Shown piece after piece: positions 33,455-44,513 of a stretch of 64,000 nucleotides of DNA. The DNA is from Astrothelium macrocarpum (lineage: Eukaryota; Ascomycota; Dothideomycetes; Trypetheliales; Trypetheliaceae): positions 1 to 64,000 of the forward strand of contig JAGEMR010000140.1 in NCBI GenBank assembly GCA_021030915.1, read 5' to 3'. The first letter of the stretch is position 1. The number at the start of each line of letters is the position of its first letter. The position numbers were made by a program, and so were the translations under genes. Under the pieces are notes generated by a model. The model saw only the letters and a program-made list of their open reading frames with translations. It did no database searches and was not told where the DNA came from.

Positions 33455-36225
33455 TTATTTATTCTTAATGAGGTTAAATTCATCGGCCCACTCGACACGC
33501 TGTGCCATTGCACATTTCAATAACCAGTCCGGCTCCGCAATACGTGGATATAGATCATGCTTTTTTGCCATTTCGCAAAATTTCTCCCATAGACTCATTT
33601 CTTCCTCGCTCTTTCCACTTATCAAATACAGATAATCTTCCTCATCCACGCGACCTTTATTCTCGTTTCCCGCTCCGGGACTACCCCCAGTCAGCGACTC
33701 TCGCTTCGTGACCCTCACACTGCTGCGCCCTTTCCACAGCATACACACACCACCATTGATAGACACAATCTCTTTGTATGTATCAAAGCCACCCTTGACG
33801 CCTTCGGTGCAGAAAATGGTCCAACCACGTAGTAGGCGTCGTTTGTTAGTCGCGGCACGCCCCAGCGTCTCCGAGATTTTGATGCCAAAGCGCTCCACAG
33901 TCTCCGCATCATTCCCAAGTGCATGGTCGGTTACATCTGGGGGTGACCCGTTTTCAATACAGTGGTCGAGGAAGGAAGTTTTGACGACAAGCGGAGCGCA
34001 GGCGAGGGCAGAGACGAACTTTCGAGTGCGCATGACTTTGGGCGCGCAAAGGACGGTGGCTTTCGCAGGATCGTCTGTAATGACAATGCCCACGCTTCGA
34101 AGGCGTTTCTACGTGAAAGTTAGCCAATATGCATTTCGGGAGAGCCCAGCTGAGTACCTTTAAATGTTCATCCTCGGTGTATTCGTTTGCACCCGTCAAT
34201 AGCATGCGATGACGAATACTGGGTTGATAGTAATCTATGTTATCTGTCTTTTCGAACGAATCCGGCGTGACCTCATTCTCATTTTCGATTTCACTGTGAG
34301 CTCGTTTTCTTCCCTTCTTATTTTCGTTTTCTTTCTCAGTAGTGTCGAAATCGCTAGTTCTCCGTCCTCCGTGAATGACACCGCCTTTCCTTTTCGTCTC
34401 CTTTTCATAAAGTGCGATGTCGGGTACCATGTCATGCATTTTGTTCATTGCGCGTTCCTTAGCACCTCGACTACTGACAGGAGGGTGCTTGAGCGAAGTA
34501 TCTGCCTTTTCGACCGATGTACGATCAGAAAGGATTAGAGTGCGAGACTTTTGTTTCTTTTTTGCTAATGGGGACCTCCCCAGAACCTCAACTCGGCCGT
34601 CCATCAAACCGGAAGCTTTTTCTGTGTCTAAGCCTAGAGGCGAAAGACGTAGAGATGGGGGTTGCTCGGAGCCTTCGCGGCCACATAATCCTAAGAACCT
34701 CTTTTGCAGAATGTCGTGATCGACCCCGGTCTGGCCAACCACTTCCCCAAGATTCGTGCTTTTGGAGAAATGCGCGTAACGAGGATTTGTGAGACTTTGT
34801 ACCTCGCATTTGGCATAGCTTTCTTCAAGCCAAAGGTGGTTGACAATATTCACGTTCCATTCTTTTGCTGCTTCGCATTTCTCCGAGGAAGCATGTGCTG
34901 TAATCAAGTGTGTATTGCTTTGGCTCAGCGCTCGAGTCAGTTCAGCACCACTCGCCTTGATCAAGTTTTGAAGATAGGTTCTAGCATTGCCAGTGTAATT
35001 ACTAACAGTAATTCGCAGTCCCTTAAAGCCTTCCATACCATGACGTGGCATGGGATAATGGAGAAGTTGTCGCGTCGGATCTGTCCAGGTATTGAATGTG
35101 ATCATATAGTAGAGCCACGTCAAGGTTCCAACTGTTTTCCTTTTGCGAGACGCAGTGATATAGTCGGGTCCGTCCCGATATCGACACACATAAATGTCAG
35201 CATCCTCAATTGATCCTGTAACCGTCCCGTCCGCAGATCGAATTAAACCTTCCAGTATACCGCGAAGACGGGGCCCAATGTCAAGATCTTGCGATAGCTT
35301 CAGAGTTTGACCACTAAAACAATTGAGAGCTCGACGATCTGGACTTGGCGATAATGGAATGACAACGCCATCCCATAAACTATCCGAACCAGTCTCTGCC
35401 ATGGGCACGAAAGCATCTTGATTTTTTGTCTCAACAACCCCAGGAACGGACTGATGTGGATTCAAAATCGGCGGATCTGGTAGAATATATGGCTTCTCGT
35501 CAATTTTTCTACCCAACTTGAAACAGTCGTCAAACCAATGGGGTAGAAGCATCTTGCATTTTAAAGACTTTTTGATCACGGCTTGGCATGGAATGTTGTC
35601 GAGTGTCAATGCCACGACATGCGTCGTAAGTGCTGTTAATGGCTCTGAAGATTTGCCTCCCATCGCCAAAACTCCCCCGATAATGGCATCTTTGTCGCCT
35701 TCGGGGATATCGGCGCATGTAATGACAACATCTGAAAAGAATAACTTAGGATCGGGATTGAAGCCTTTGGTATTTACTGGGCTTTTGTTAGACAGGCTAT
35801 GATCTATCCATGCAGGCTTGACCACGGGGATGTAACTATCGACCGCAGTGTTGTATTCAGGAAAGTCCGAAGTGGTGGAGATGATATGAGTACAGCGTTT
35901 GACATCGTTCAGACGGCCTTGCTTGTCCAAAGGTATATATTGGGCACCATGGTTCATAAGGTGGTTCATAAGCTGGTCTGATTAGCTTAAAGGGAAACCC
36001 CCGGCAACAAGAAACAAAAAAATACGAGAATATATTGTAGAACAAATTTTTTATGCGTTCAAGTTATTTGACGTTGTGTGGGGTCCTCCCCACGAGGTCT
36101 GCGGCGATTATTTCGAACGCAATAACACGTACCGTAGTTGCCAATTGCTGATGCAAACTTGCACTTTCAATGATTGCAAAGCGCACCGCGGCAAAGATGC
36201 CATCACCATCATTGTGTTCTGCCAT
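33455..36225 (-). CDS. RTT107: multi-BRCT DNA-damage protein (Rtt107/Brc1 family)
   Basis: Three exons: 36225-36133, 35972-34158, 34108-33455 (853 aa, frame closes). Exon 1 supplies the first strand and helix of BRCT1 (IFAAVRFAIIE). Exon 2 continues with CTHIISTTSDFPEY and KPAWIDHSL, then further BRCT repeats (VALTLDNIPC...LLPHWFDDCF; a third around YVCRYRDG...VGTLTWLYYM; a fourth GLRITVSNY...HLITAHAS...NHLWLEESYAK). A charged, Lys/Glu-rich linker at about 470-630 leads to a C-terminal BRCT pair in exon 3 (DPAKATVLCAPKVMRTRKFV; RGWTIFCTEG; EPDWLLKCAM). Six BRCT domains and about 850 aa match Rtt107/Brc1, the scaffold that binds gamma-H2A and repair complexes at stalled forks. The 160-nt first intron contains a piece of the MITE family. 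Exon 2 opens with a 12-bp tandem duplication (LMNHLMNH). Confidence 0.88.
36075..36125. mobile_element. MITE fragment inside intron 1 of the RTT107 gene (copy G1)
   Basis: ggggtcctccccacgaggtc and tgcggcgattattt match the right halves of other copies (gagggtctccc.a.aggcctgcggcgaattat). Only about 50 bp is recognisable. The donor site of the intron follows directly (gtacgtg on the minus strand at 36132). Confidence 0.55.
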
Positions 36226-37310
36226 TGTCGTGGCAGTTGAGTACGAAAGTCGCGTGTAGAGCGGGATAAAGTTGATGTCGCGGCGCGCGTTCCCGTGATT
36301 TCGACAGGGATCTCAGAATCGGACGTTAGCGCGGATTGCTGAAATCACACCGAGGATAACACGCCACAACGAACGAATCTCGACTATCTGAGCAGCTCAT
36401 GAGATAGCTGCTGGGCTAGCCCATCATGCGACTGTCAACATTTTTTGAAAATGAGACAAAAAGCTGCTGATTAATATATGACTAAGTAATTTTTGTGTCT
36501 CGCTTCATTTTCAGCCATAGACAAGCCACAGATAATAAGCAAGCCGCTAGAAACTGCTGAGTCAGATCTGAGTCACGATTTCGTCAAATCTCAATTAGCA
36601 GACTCTCATCTCATCTTCAAAAGATTTTGATAACTATGTGAAAGGCTGGTTCAAGCAGCTCTCTCATGAGCTGCTCAGACTGTCGGAACTTGATTATTGT
36701 GACGGGCTGTGGTTGTTTTAATATCATTTCGGCAAATTCGCGCTGACAAACTTTCGCACCCAAAAGGCGCCGCAGGTCTCGCACGGAAGACCCCATCCCC
36801 ATATTCAGCAATCGCTAACTGTAAAAAGCCGTGAATAATATACTGGAAAACAATCTCTGACGAGTTTCTGTTGTTTATTATTGTGGGTCTCCCTAAGAGG
36901 TATGTGGCGAGTTCTCTGTCTCACGGTCAAGAGACGCTTCTTATTGCAGCCCCTATCTAGTGGGAGTTCCCTGCCCCACCTCGCACGAACCTCGTGTCCT
37001 CGTCTCAGCTCTACAGAAACCTCGGCCCGAACCGATTGGAAGAAATCGCTAGAGCTGTTATAATGACAGGCATATACGCTCATGATTTTCAGCTCATCTT
37101 ATGACGGGCCAGACCTTCCAAAAGCCAGACAATGTCAGAGCTTTAGGATAAATTCTGTCGCCGGTTGAACAGGTTCGCGTCGAATGTTGACCACAACTCC
37201 AACTTGGTGGGCTTTGGTTGTATCAGGTGAACTAAGTCACTGCCTACGTTGACAACCGTTTCTCCTGCTGCACCTTTTCTGTCTATTTTGGATATTCATC
37301 ATTTGCAACC
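36226..37310. other. intergenic, with one degraded MITE copy
   Basis: Divergent promoter region between the RTT107 and hydrolase genes. Apart from the MITE copy at about 36750-36930 nothing was recognised. A hairpin-forming pair lies at about 36,395 (agcagctcatgagatagctgc) and, in related form, at 36,655-36,675 (agctctctcatgagctgctc). Confidence 0.55.
36750..36930. mobile_element. MITE-like inverted-repeat element, copy G2 (degraded)
   Basis: The left block gcgccgcaggtctcgcacgg (followed by aagacccc) and the right block gtgggtctccctaagaggta (followed by tgtggcgagtt) are inverted counterparts of each other and match copies C and F. The outer ends are eroded. Confidence 0.6.
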
Positions 37311-38694
37311 ATGACAAGCCAGAACTTTCGGATCCGAGAGCATGTTCTTCCGGGCCAACATATTCGACATTATCCACATTCTACAGCCAACAATCAGGAG
37401 GATGTCATCAAAATTGCTATCAAGCAGTATACGCCTTTGGAAAACCTCGAAACTTCTCCAGGGAGCATCACCATACTCGCAGCTCATGCTAATGGCTTTC
37501 CAAAGGTCAGAACCGACGTTTGCTTTCCGTGATTAGTAGATTGATCTTCTTCTAGGAACTCTACGAGCCGCTATGGGATGAGTTGCTGGTACAGTCAAAA
37601 CAATACAATGTTCAAATTCGAAATATTTGGATTGCAGACTTTTCGTTTCAGGGAGAGAGCGGTGTCATTAATGAGGGTCTATTAGGAAACGACCGTAAGA
37701 AACGATCAAACTCGACCTCATTTGTTCAGTCTCCTAACGTGGTTCAGCTTCCTGGTATGATCATCCCAGAGACATGCTTCATATGGTCAACCATTTCCGT
37801 TCTGAGATGCCTCGTCCTATCGTTGGCATTGGTCATAGTATGGGCGGAAATAATGTTGTGAACCTGTCATTGATGCACCCTCGTCTAATGGAGAGTCTGA
37901 TTTTGATTGATCCGGTCATTCAACGCTTCGTGTCAGCACGTGGTAATTTGGAGCCAGCCCAGGCATCCACACGGCGAAGAGATCACTGGCCTTCACGTTC
38001 TGCAGCAGCAGCAGCTTTCAAGAAAAGCAAATTCTATTCGAGATGGGATCCTCGTGTACTGGACCGTTGGGTTCGATTTGGCCTCCGCGAATTACCAACG
38101 GCTTTATATCCAAACCAATCAAAGTCGACGAATTCTGGGAAAGACGCAGCACCTCCAACATCAGGAACATCCGAATCAGATGAGAAAGCAGTCACACTCA
38201 CAACAACGCGCCATAATGAAGTCTTCACATTCTTGCGACCAAGTTGGGAGCCGGCAAGAGAATATTCGGACATGCCTCTAGCGACAAATCCCAACTCACT
38301 GTTCTACCGAGCAGAGCCACATTTGACTTTTCATCAGCTACCTCACATACGTCCACCCGTCTTGTACGTCTTTGGCTCGGAGTCGGCACTTTCAGCTCCG
38401 CAGCTTCGAGCTGATAAGCTGGCAAATACAGGCACTGGAATAGGCGGGAACGGCGGGGTCGAGAAAGGCAACGTAAAAGAAGTCGTGTTCGAAAACATCG
38501 GACATCTCATTCCAATGGAACACGTGAACGGGACAGCACGGGTTTGCGCAGAGTGGTTCTCACAAAAAGTGGGCAAAGAATGGCAGACGCGTGAGAGACA
38601 AGAAGCCGAGAAATGGTCCAGATTATCGATGCGAGAGAAGACAACAATGAGTGATGAGCACATAGCGAAGCTGCAGGGGCTCCCCAAGTTGTAG
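37311..38694 (+). CDS. alpha/beta-hydrolase, possibly peroxisomal (Lpx1-like)
   Basis: Three exons, 37311-37505, 37556-37694 and 37748-38694, give 426 aa. The fold is visible: ITILAAHANGFPKELYEPLW (HxNGF oxyanion region), IWIADFSFQGES, then the nucleophile elbow IVGIGHSMGGNN (Ser about 142), HPRLMESLILIDP, PVLYVFGSESALSAP, and NIGHLIPMEH with the probable catalytic His. The enzyme is expected to hydrolyse an ester, amide or thioester; the substrate is unknown. The protein ends in PKL, a weak variant of the SKL-type peroxisomal targeting tripeptide. The yeast relative Lpx1, a peroxisomal lipase, ends in QKL. Peroxisomal location is therefore possible but not certain. Confidence 0.82.
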
Positions 38695-39125
38695 CTCGGG
38701 TGCCTTTGGGGGACTCCTGGCTTGTACAATAGACTCACCATATGTAGTTGGTAATATGTAGTCTGAGCATTGTGGCATAGTAGCAATAAGATACTATAGA
38801 GAAAACTCGAGATGATTAAATATTCTGTGATTATCACGGTGCGTAGGATGATGCCACCTCAAAGATCTAGATTACAAGACATGCATGAGATGACGAGACG
38901 GTGGGGAGAATTCGGTGCATCACCGACCACCAACTTTTCTACCATTACAGCACAGAACGACGCCCTTTGTGTTTCAAAGCTTGCGCTTTTACTTGTCCCC
39001 AAACTTTAAGCTTTGGAAAACCTCGACCACTATGGCAACCCCCAATTCCTTCCTCTAATTTCGTCCATAGTCATTTTGTCGTTCCAGCAAGCTGAGTGCG
39101 CTCGACAGCTCGTGTACAATTCACT
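38695..39125. other. intergenic, nothing recognised
   Basis: 430 bases of ordinary composition forming the 3' region of the hydrolase gene and the promoter of the NAA15 gene. No repeats or RNA genes were seen. Confidence 0.6.
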
Positions 39126-41873
39126 ATGCCACCCACCCTCAGCTCAAAGGAGCATTCCCTTTTTCGCCAGGTCATAAAATGCTACGAGTCAAAGCAATAC
39201 AAAAAAGGCATGCTGCAATTTCCAATTCTTGAGGGGACATTTGAATGCTAATTCCAAGTAGGTCTCAAAGCCGCTGAACAAGTCCTCCGCAAACATCCTG
39301 ATCATGGCGATACGCAAGCTATGAAAGCCCTCATTCTGAATTCCCAAGGTCAGGTTGACGAAGCTTTTACATTGGCCAAACTCGCCCTTAAAAATGATAT
39401 GAAGTCTCACGTGTGTTGGCATGTCTACGGGCTGTTGTGGCGCTCGATCAAGAATTTTGAAGAGGCTATCAAGGCTTATAAATTTGCGCTGAAGATAGAG
39501 CCGGATTCGGTACAGATACAGAGGGACTTGGCACTACTTCAAGTACAGATGCGAGATTTCCAGGGCTATATTCAGAGCAGAAAGACCATGCTGCAGCAAC
39601 GACCTCAAGTACGGATGAATTGGACAGCTTTGGCTGTGGCTTATCATTTGGCTGGCGATCTTCAAGAAGCGGAGAAAATACTCACAACGTACGAGGACAC
39701 GTTGAAACAGACACCACCAAAGTCTGACATAGAACATTCGGAGGCTTTGCTCTACAAGAACACCATAATTGCCGAGTCTGGAGAGATCCAACGCGCCCTG
39801 GATCATCTAGAAGCCATAATGAAGAATAACCTTGATCGCACCGCAGTCATGGAGATGCGAGCCGATTATCTGCTACGACTAGACCAAAAGGATGAGGCGG
39901 CACAGGCTTACAGGGATCTACTAGAAAGGAACAACGAGTATAGAGCCTATTATCAAGGTCTCGAGAGGTCTCTGGGGCTCAATCGATCAGACAAGGACTC
40001 GAGGCAAAAAGTGTACGAATTATATGAGTCGTACGCTCAACAAGGCGAGAGGATAGATGCTGCTCGACGGATACCACTTGATTTTCTTGAAGGTTGGAAC
40101 ACTTCCAAGGTTTCCTGCAACAGTGCTTACGTGTTTTAGGAGATGATTTCCACAAAGTTGCGGATCGATATTTACGAAGAATGCTTACCAAAGGTGTGCC
40201 CTCTACCTTTCCCAACATCAAAGCTTTGTACAAAGATCCGGAGAAGAAACGGGTAATTCAAGACCTTGTGGAGGGATACGCATCGGAAAAACAAATGAAT
40301 GGTAGTATTGAAAAGCCAACTAATGGGGACACATTGAAAAACTTTCAACCCTCGGTCTATTACTTTCTTGCACAACATTACGATTACCACATGAGTCGTA
40401 ATCTTGCCAAGGCACTCGAGTATATTGACAAGGCCATTGACTTGGATCCATCCGCAGTGTACTACAACATGACCAAAGCTCGCATATGGAAGCACTATGG
40501 GAACTTTGAGAAAGCCGCTCAAACCATGAACCATGCTCGAACATTGGATGAAAGAGATCGTTATATGAATACAAAATGTGCCAAATATCAGTTGCGCAAT
40601 GATGAGAATGATAACGCGATCGCTACCATGAGTAAGTTCACAAGGAACGAGACTGTTGGTGGCGCATTGGGTGATCTACATGACATGCAATGTATATGGT
40701 ACCTGACCGAAGATGGCGAGTCGTATTTTCGGCAACGGAGACTTGGACTGGCGCTGAAGCGCTTCAAAGCTCTGTACGATATATTCGAAACCTGGTACGA
40801 AGATCAATTCGATTTTCATAGTTTTTCATTACGTAAGGGCCAGATCCGAGCATACATTGACATGTTTCGATGGGAGGATCGATTAAGGGAGCATCCGTTC
40901 TACACCAGGGCTGCTCTTTCTGCTATACGAACCTATCTCCTCTTGCATGACAGACCTGCACTTGCTCAAGAATCGTTGGTGAACGGGACGGCGAATCTTG
41001 AAGGGATGGATGCAAATGAAAGGAAGAAGGCGCTAAAGAAAGCTAGAAAGGAGCAAGAAAAGAAGGATGCCGAAGCAAAGGAAGCAGAGAAAAAGAGTGC
41101 CACAAAAAAGCCAGGTACAGGCGGTGATGGAGAGCCAAAGAAGGAGGATCCCGATCCCAGTGGTATCAAACTCCTAGAAACAAAGGAACCGCTTGAGGAG
41201 GCCATGAAATACCTGGCACCTTTGCTCGAAATGAGCCCCAAAAACATAGAAGGACAAAACATTGGCTTTGAAGTCTTCATTCGACGAAGCAAGTCACCCT
41301 TCCCCAACCCCCAACTCACCCACACTAACCCCCCTACTCTCCAGAAAAATACCTCCTCGCATTGAAATGCCTCCTCGCCACCTCCGCCATCGACCCCTCC
41401 AACCCCACCCTCCACGAACAATCCATCCGCTTCCAACACACCCGTAAGTCCCCACCCCCCCCCCTCTAATCCAAACCCTCCCCACTAACCCCCAACCGCC
41501 AGTCTCCACCCTGCCATCCCCCCTCCCAGCACCCCTCCCATCTATCATCGCACAAACCGCACATGACCTCCTGCCCGCACCCACGGCGCTCGCGGCACAC
41601 AACGACGCGTTCCTGGCGCGCCACCCCGAAAGTCCGCGACATATCCACGCGTACGTCAAGGCGCGGCAGATGCTGGACCCGGCGTCGCAGGCGGAGAACG
41701 AGAAGAGGCTGTTGGCGACGCTGGAGCTGGAGCGGGTGTCGTTGGAGGAGGCGGTCGAGGGGCTGTTGTTGTTGGATGCGTGGGGGAGTGGGAAGGATGT
41801 CAAGAAGGGGTATGTCGATGCTGCGAGGGGGAGGTGGAAGGAGGCGAGTTTGTTTCCCGTGTTGGAGGGCTAG
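39126..41873 (+). CDS. NAA15: N-terminal acetyltransferase A auxiliary subunit Naa15/Nat1
   Basis: Five exons: 39126-39207, 39262-40092, 40140-41288, 41345-41443, 41503-41873, giving 843 aa, close to yeast Nat1 (854 aa). The protein is a series of TPR/HAT-like helical repeats: KALILNSQGQVDEAFTLAK, CWHVYGLLWRSIKNFEEAIK, LAVAYHLAGDLQEAEKIL, YYFLAQHYDYHMSRNLAKAL, IWKHYGNFEKAAQTMNHART. RQRRLGLALKRFKALYDIFE is a signature of the family. A Lys/Glu-rich helix at about 610-660 (KKALKKARKEQEKKDAEAKE) precedes the C-terminal domain. In the NatA complex this subunit wraps the catalytic Naa10 and anchors it to the ribosome for co-translational acetylation. Introns 1 (donor gcatgc at 39208) and 3 (donor gcaagt at 41289) use GC-AG boundaries. 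No GT alternative keeps the frame. Confidence 0.92.
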
Positions 41874-42689
41874 GTGTGAGCGGTAGTGGGATGAGAAGGG
41901 GGCCTTGGGAGGAGGGCTCTTTGGCCAGGCGGTGGGGGATGAGTAAGTCTATGCTTGTGGACGGATGCTGTGTGGAGTGCTTTAGAAATACGGGCTGTGC
42001 TGGATGGGGGATGTATGTAGTTAGCTGCGTGAGCATAGCGGAATTGGTATCATGGATTGTGCATTTCTATCTTTTGTTGGGTCTGCTGATTGGTGCGACT
42101 TGACGAGGATTGTGTCTCTTTACCATGCTTTCTCCATTGCTGGGCCATAAGATGGGGAAAGTTCTTGGGGATTTGGGTCTATGGTGAGTGGCATGGCTGG
42201 CTGCGTGATCTTACAAACTAATGTTTGCGGTTCCGCCGGCCTTGGAAAAGTCCCTTTTATTGTACACACATGTCTGATCGTTCGATCTGCGTTAAAGCAA
42301 AATGGTGCCTCTTACACAAACGGAATGGTCGGCATGCCACAGACTCAAGTAATCGGAAATGCAACTGTAGTGGACAGTTTTTAGGGATGAAGGCCATGAC
42401 ACCTTTAACATTTGAGGACATAAAAACAATCACAGGTTCAAAAAGAATGGATAATTTGTTCAGTCATGTGTTCATTTTCTACGTTGTCTTTCTATGAAAT
42501 CCACACGTCATGCAGAGGCCGTAAGTAATCAAATTCCCTCATCATCTGTAAACACCTAAACGCCCCCAAAATGATCTCGACTAGCGAGATATCAGGACCA
42601 AGTCCTGACGGTCAAAATGATGCACAAGAAAGAAAATGCATGTCACCACTACCTCACACTCTACCAGAGCCCATCACTTCGCGTATCAC
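41874..42689. other. intergenic, nothing recognised
   Basis: About 800 bases between the convergent NAA15 and AA11 genes. Its left part is strongly G-rich on the + strand, continuing the trend of the NAA15 3' end. No coding or repeat signal was recognised. Confidence 0.6.
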
Positions 42690-43883
42690 TCAGAGCTTTC
42701 GTGTGATCTGGCCGTTGCTGCAAGTAGTGCCTGCAGCGACAGCTTGGAAGACAACATTGCCATTATTGCAAAGGCCAAACTGGCTTGATCCGTTGCACAC
42801 AACAGCGCCGTTTGTGCTGCAGCTGGATCCTCCAGTGCTGTCAGTTGAATTGCTAGAGCCGGAGCCCGAGCTGCCTGAGCTGCCAGACGATCCTGAAGAA
42901 CCACTACCATAGCCGCCACCCATGGAACCTGAGCCCGAGCCTGAGCCTGAGCCGGAGGAGCTGCCAGAGCCGGAGCCTGACGAGCTGCCAGAAGAACCAT
43001 TGGAGGCGCCAGTGGGAGCGAACGAGCCGCTTGTGACGGTGAGGAAGGAAGTGGCGAATGTCGTCGAGGTACCCGAGGCAGAGGCCGAAGGAGCAGCAGC
43101 GGCACTAGTTGTCGCAGCAGCCGATGACGAAGCCGGAGCAGAACTCGACCCGCCCGAGGTAGCGCTGGCAGAAGGAGCACCGGCAGCTTCAGTCTTTTTC
43201 TCACAAGCGGCGCCAGTAGGAGCAGCCAAGCTCTTTTGAGTCAACGTCTCAGCGTCTGGGCCTGGGTTGACATAGTCTGGATTGGTATTGACGACTTGCT
43301 TGCAGTCGACGCCTGGAATATTGACTTTGGAGAGATCGGGCAGGGCGTCGTAGACGGTCTTGTCGCTGCTGCCGCCGGTGACCATGATGGGTGCGCAGTT
43401 CATGTAGAGTTCGTCTTGACCGGCTTCGAGAGAGTTCCAGGTCCACGAGAGCGTGGCTTGGCCGTTGGGGAAGCCCTCGGGGATGCTGTAGTTGAAGTGG
43501 TCTGGAGAGGATTGGCCAGAGGTGACGGGACAACCGCCAATGAAGGATTTGATCACTTTGAATGTACTTGATGCGGTGGGCTTCTCATCGAGTGAGACGG
43601 CGAGTTGACATGAGCCACCGCCGTGGACAGCGTCACCGTCGAGACTGAGTGTTTGAGGAGCCCCAGCGGGCATGTTGTTCATGGACGCGATTGCATAGGT
43701 GTGCACCTGGCAAGGAAATTGGCCCTCAGTCAAGGGGCTGGTAGTGATGGTATTCTTGTCATAAGGGACAGGCGTGTTGAGTTTCAAATGAGCGTTAGTT
43801 ACTGCAGTGAAGCCAAGGACGGCTAGAACAGTTGCAAGACCGGACATGTTGAAAGTGATGGTGGTTCTTTTGAAAATTTGCAA
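42690..43883 (-). CDS. AA11-family lytic polysaccharide monooxygenase (chitin-active type) with C-terminal binding module
   Basis: Single exon. A Met at 43847 gives a 19-residue signal peptide (MSGLATVLAVLGFTAVTNA) whose cleavage exposes His as the first residue of the mature protein (HLKLNTPVPYDKN), as needed for the copper histidine brace. The start 12 codons upstream is probably not used. AA11 landmarks follow: SPLTEGQFPC, AVHGGGSCQLAVSLDEKPT (second brace His), KSFIGGCPV, FNYSIPEGFPNGQATLSWTW, and YMNCAPIMVTGGSS. A Ser/Thr/Ala then Ser/Gly linker of about 130 residues leads to a small Cys-rich module (CSTNGAVVCNGSSQFGLCNN) of the X278/CBM19-like type found on chitin-directed enzymes. The enzyme is expected to be secreted, oxidising chitin. 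It is monocopper and unrelated in fold to the multicopper oxidases further right. Confidence 0.88.
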   Translation of the reverse strand: MQIFKRTTITFNMSGLATVLAVLGFTAVTNAHLKLNTPVPYDKNTITTSPLTEGQFPCQVHTYAIASMNNMPAGAPQTLSLDGDAVHGGGSCQLAVSLDEKPTASSTFKVIKSFIGGCPVTSGQSSPDHFNYSIPEGFPNGQATLSWTWNSLEAGQDELYMNCAPIMVTGGSSDKTVYDALPDLSKVNIPGVDCKQVVNTNPDYVNPGPDAETLTQKSLAAPTGAACEKKTEAAGAPSASATSGGSSSAPASSSAAATTSAAAAPSASASGTSTTFATSFLTVTSGSFAPTGASNGSSGSSSGSGSGSSSGSGSGSGSGSMGGGYGSGSSGSSGSSGSSGSGSSNSTDSTGGSSCSTNGAVVCNGSSQFGLCNNGNVVFQAVAAGTTCSNGQITRKL

Positions 43884-44513
43884 GTCCTGCTATGCAAGTA
43901 GTGCTTGATGCAAGAAATGAAGGTTGTACAAAGGAATGTTGTTGATTGTGAAAAGAAAGTGGATGTGGAAAGGAAAAGTTAGGAAATGATGGCAAAGGTA
44001 TATATGTACCAACCGTGGGCTGTGCCTCACGATGATCTTTGGCATAACACAGCGTAACTAATTTGTGAGTCAAGGATATGCGAGAAGTGTAGGCCATTGT
44101 GTAGGCGCTCTATTGTGTCTCCTGACACCACAAGCATAAAGAAAGCAAGGTTGGCATTCGCTCCATTCACGTTTTGAAACAATGGATTCTTTGTAGTCGG
44201 GTCAAAGATGCTCTATGTGGGGTAGGCCATGTTTCACACATGGATGTGAGGAGGAAGTCATGGCCAAGAGAATGGTGTACTTGGTTGGCAAAGGGGGAGG
44301 CGTGTAGAGGGTTGAATGGGCGGTTGCGAGGCATTTAGCCATGATTGGCTGGCAGCGCTCGGTGAATTGTGGGACCGACAGGGAGTCGGGATAGCTGGGG
44401 TCGCGCGTAGAGAAACACAGAAACTACCAAGTTCATGCCAACAACCCCTCGCTGTTTGCATTGGGAGAGAATGATCTTGTCTCAGTGCAGGAGCTCCCCG
44501 ACTTTCAAGTGTT
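43884..44513. other. divergent promoter region, nothing recognised
   Basis: About 630 bases between the start codons of the AA11 LPMO (minus) and Sfh1 (plus) genes. No repeats, RNA genes or conserved exon were seen. Confidence 0.6.

Noticed and set aside
42181..42497. Overlapping 67- and 90-codon ORFs between NAA15 and the LPMO
   Set aside because: No motif, no splice context, located in a 3'-3' intergenic region.
42922..43239. Glu/Pro repeat ORF on the + strand
   Set aside because: Antisense of the Ser/Gly linker of the AA11 enzyme; codon pattern explained by the other strand.
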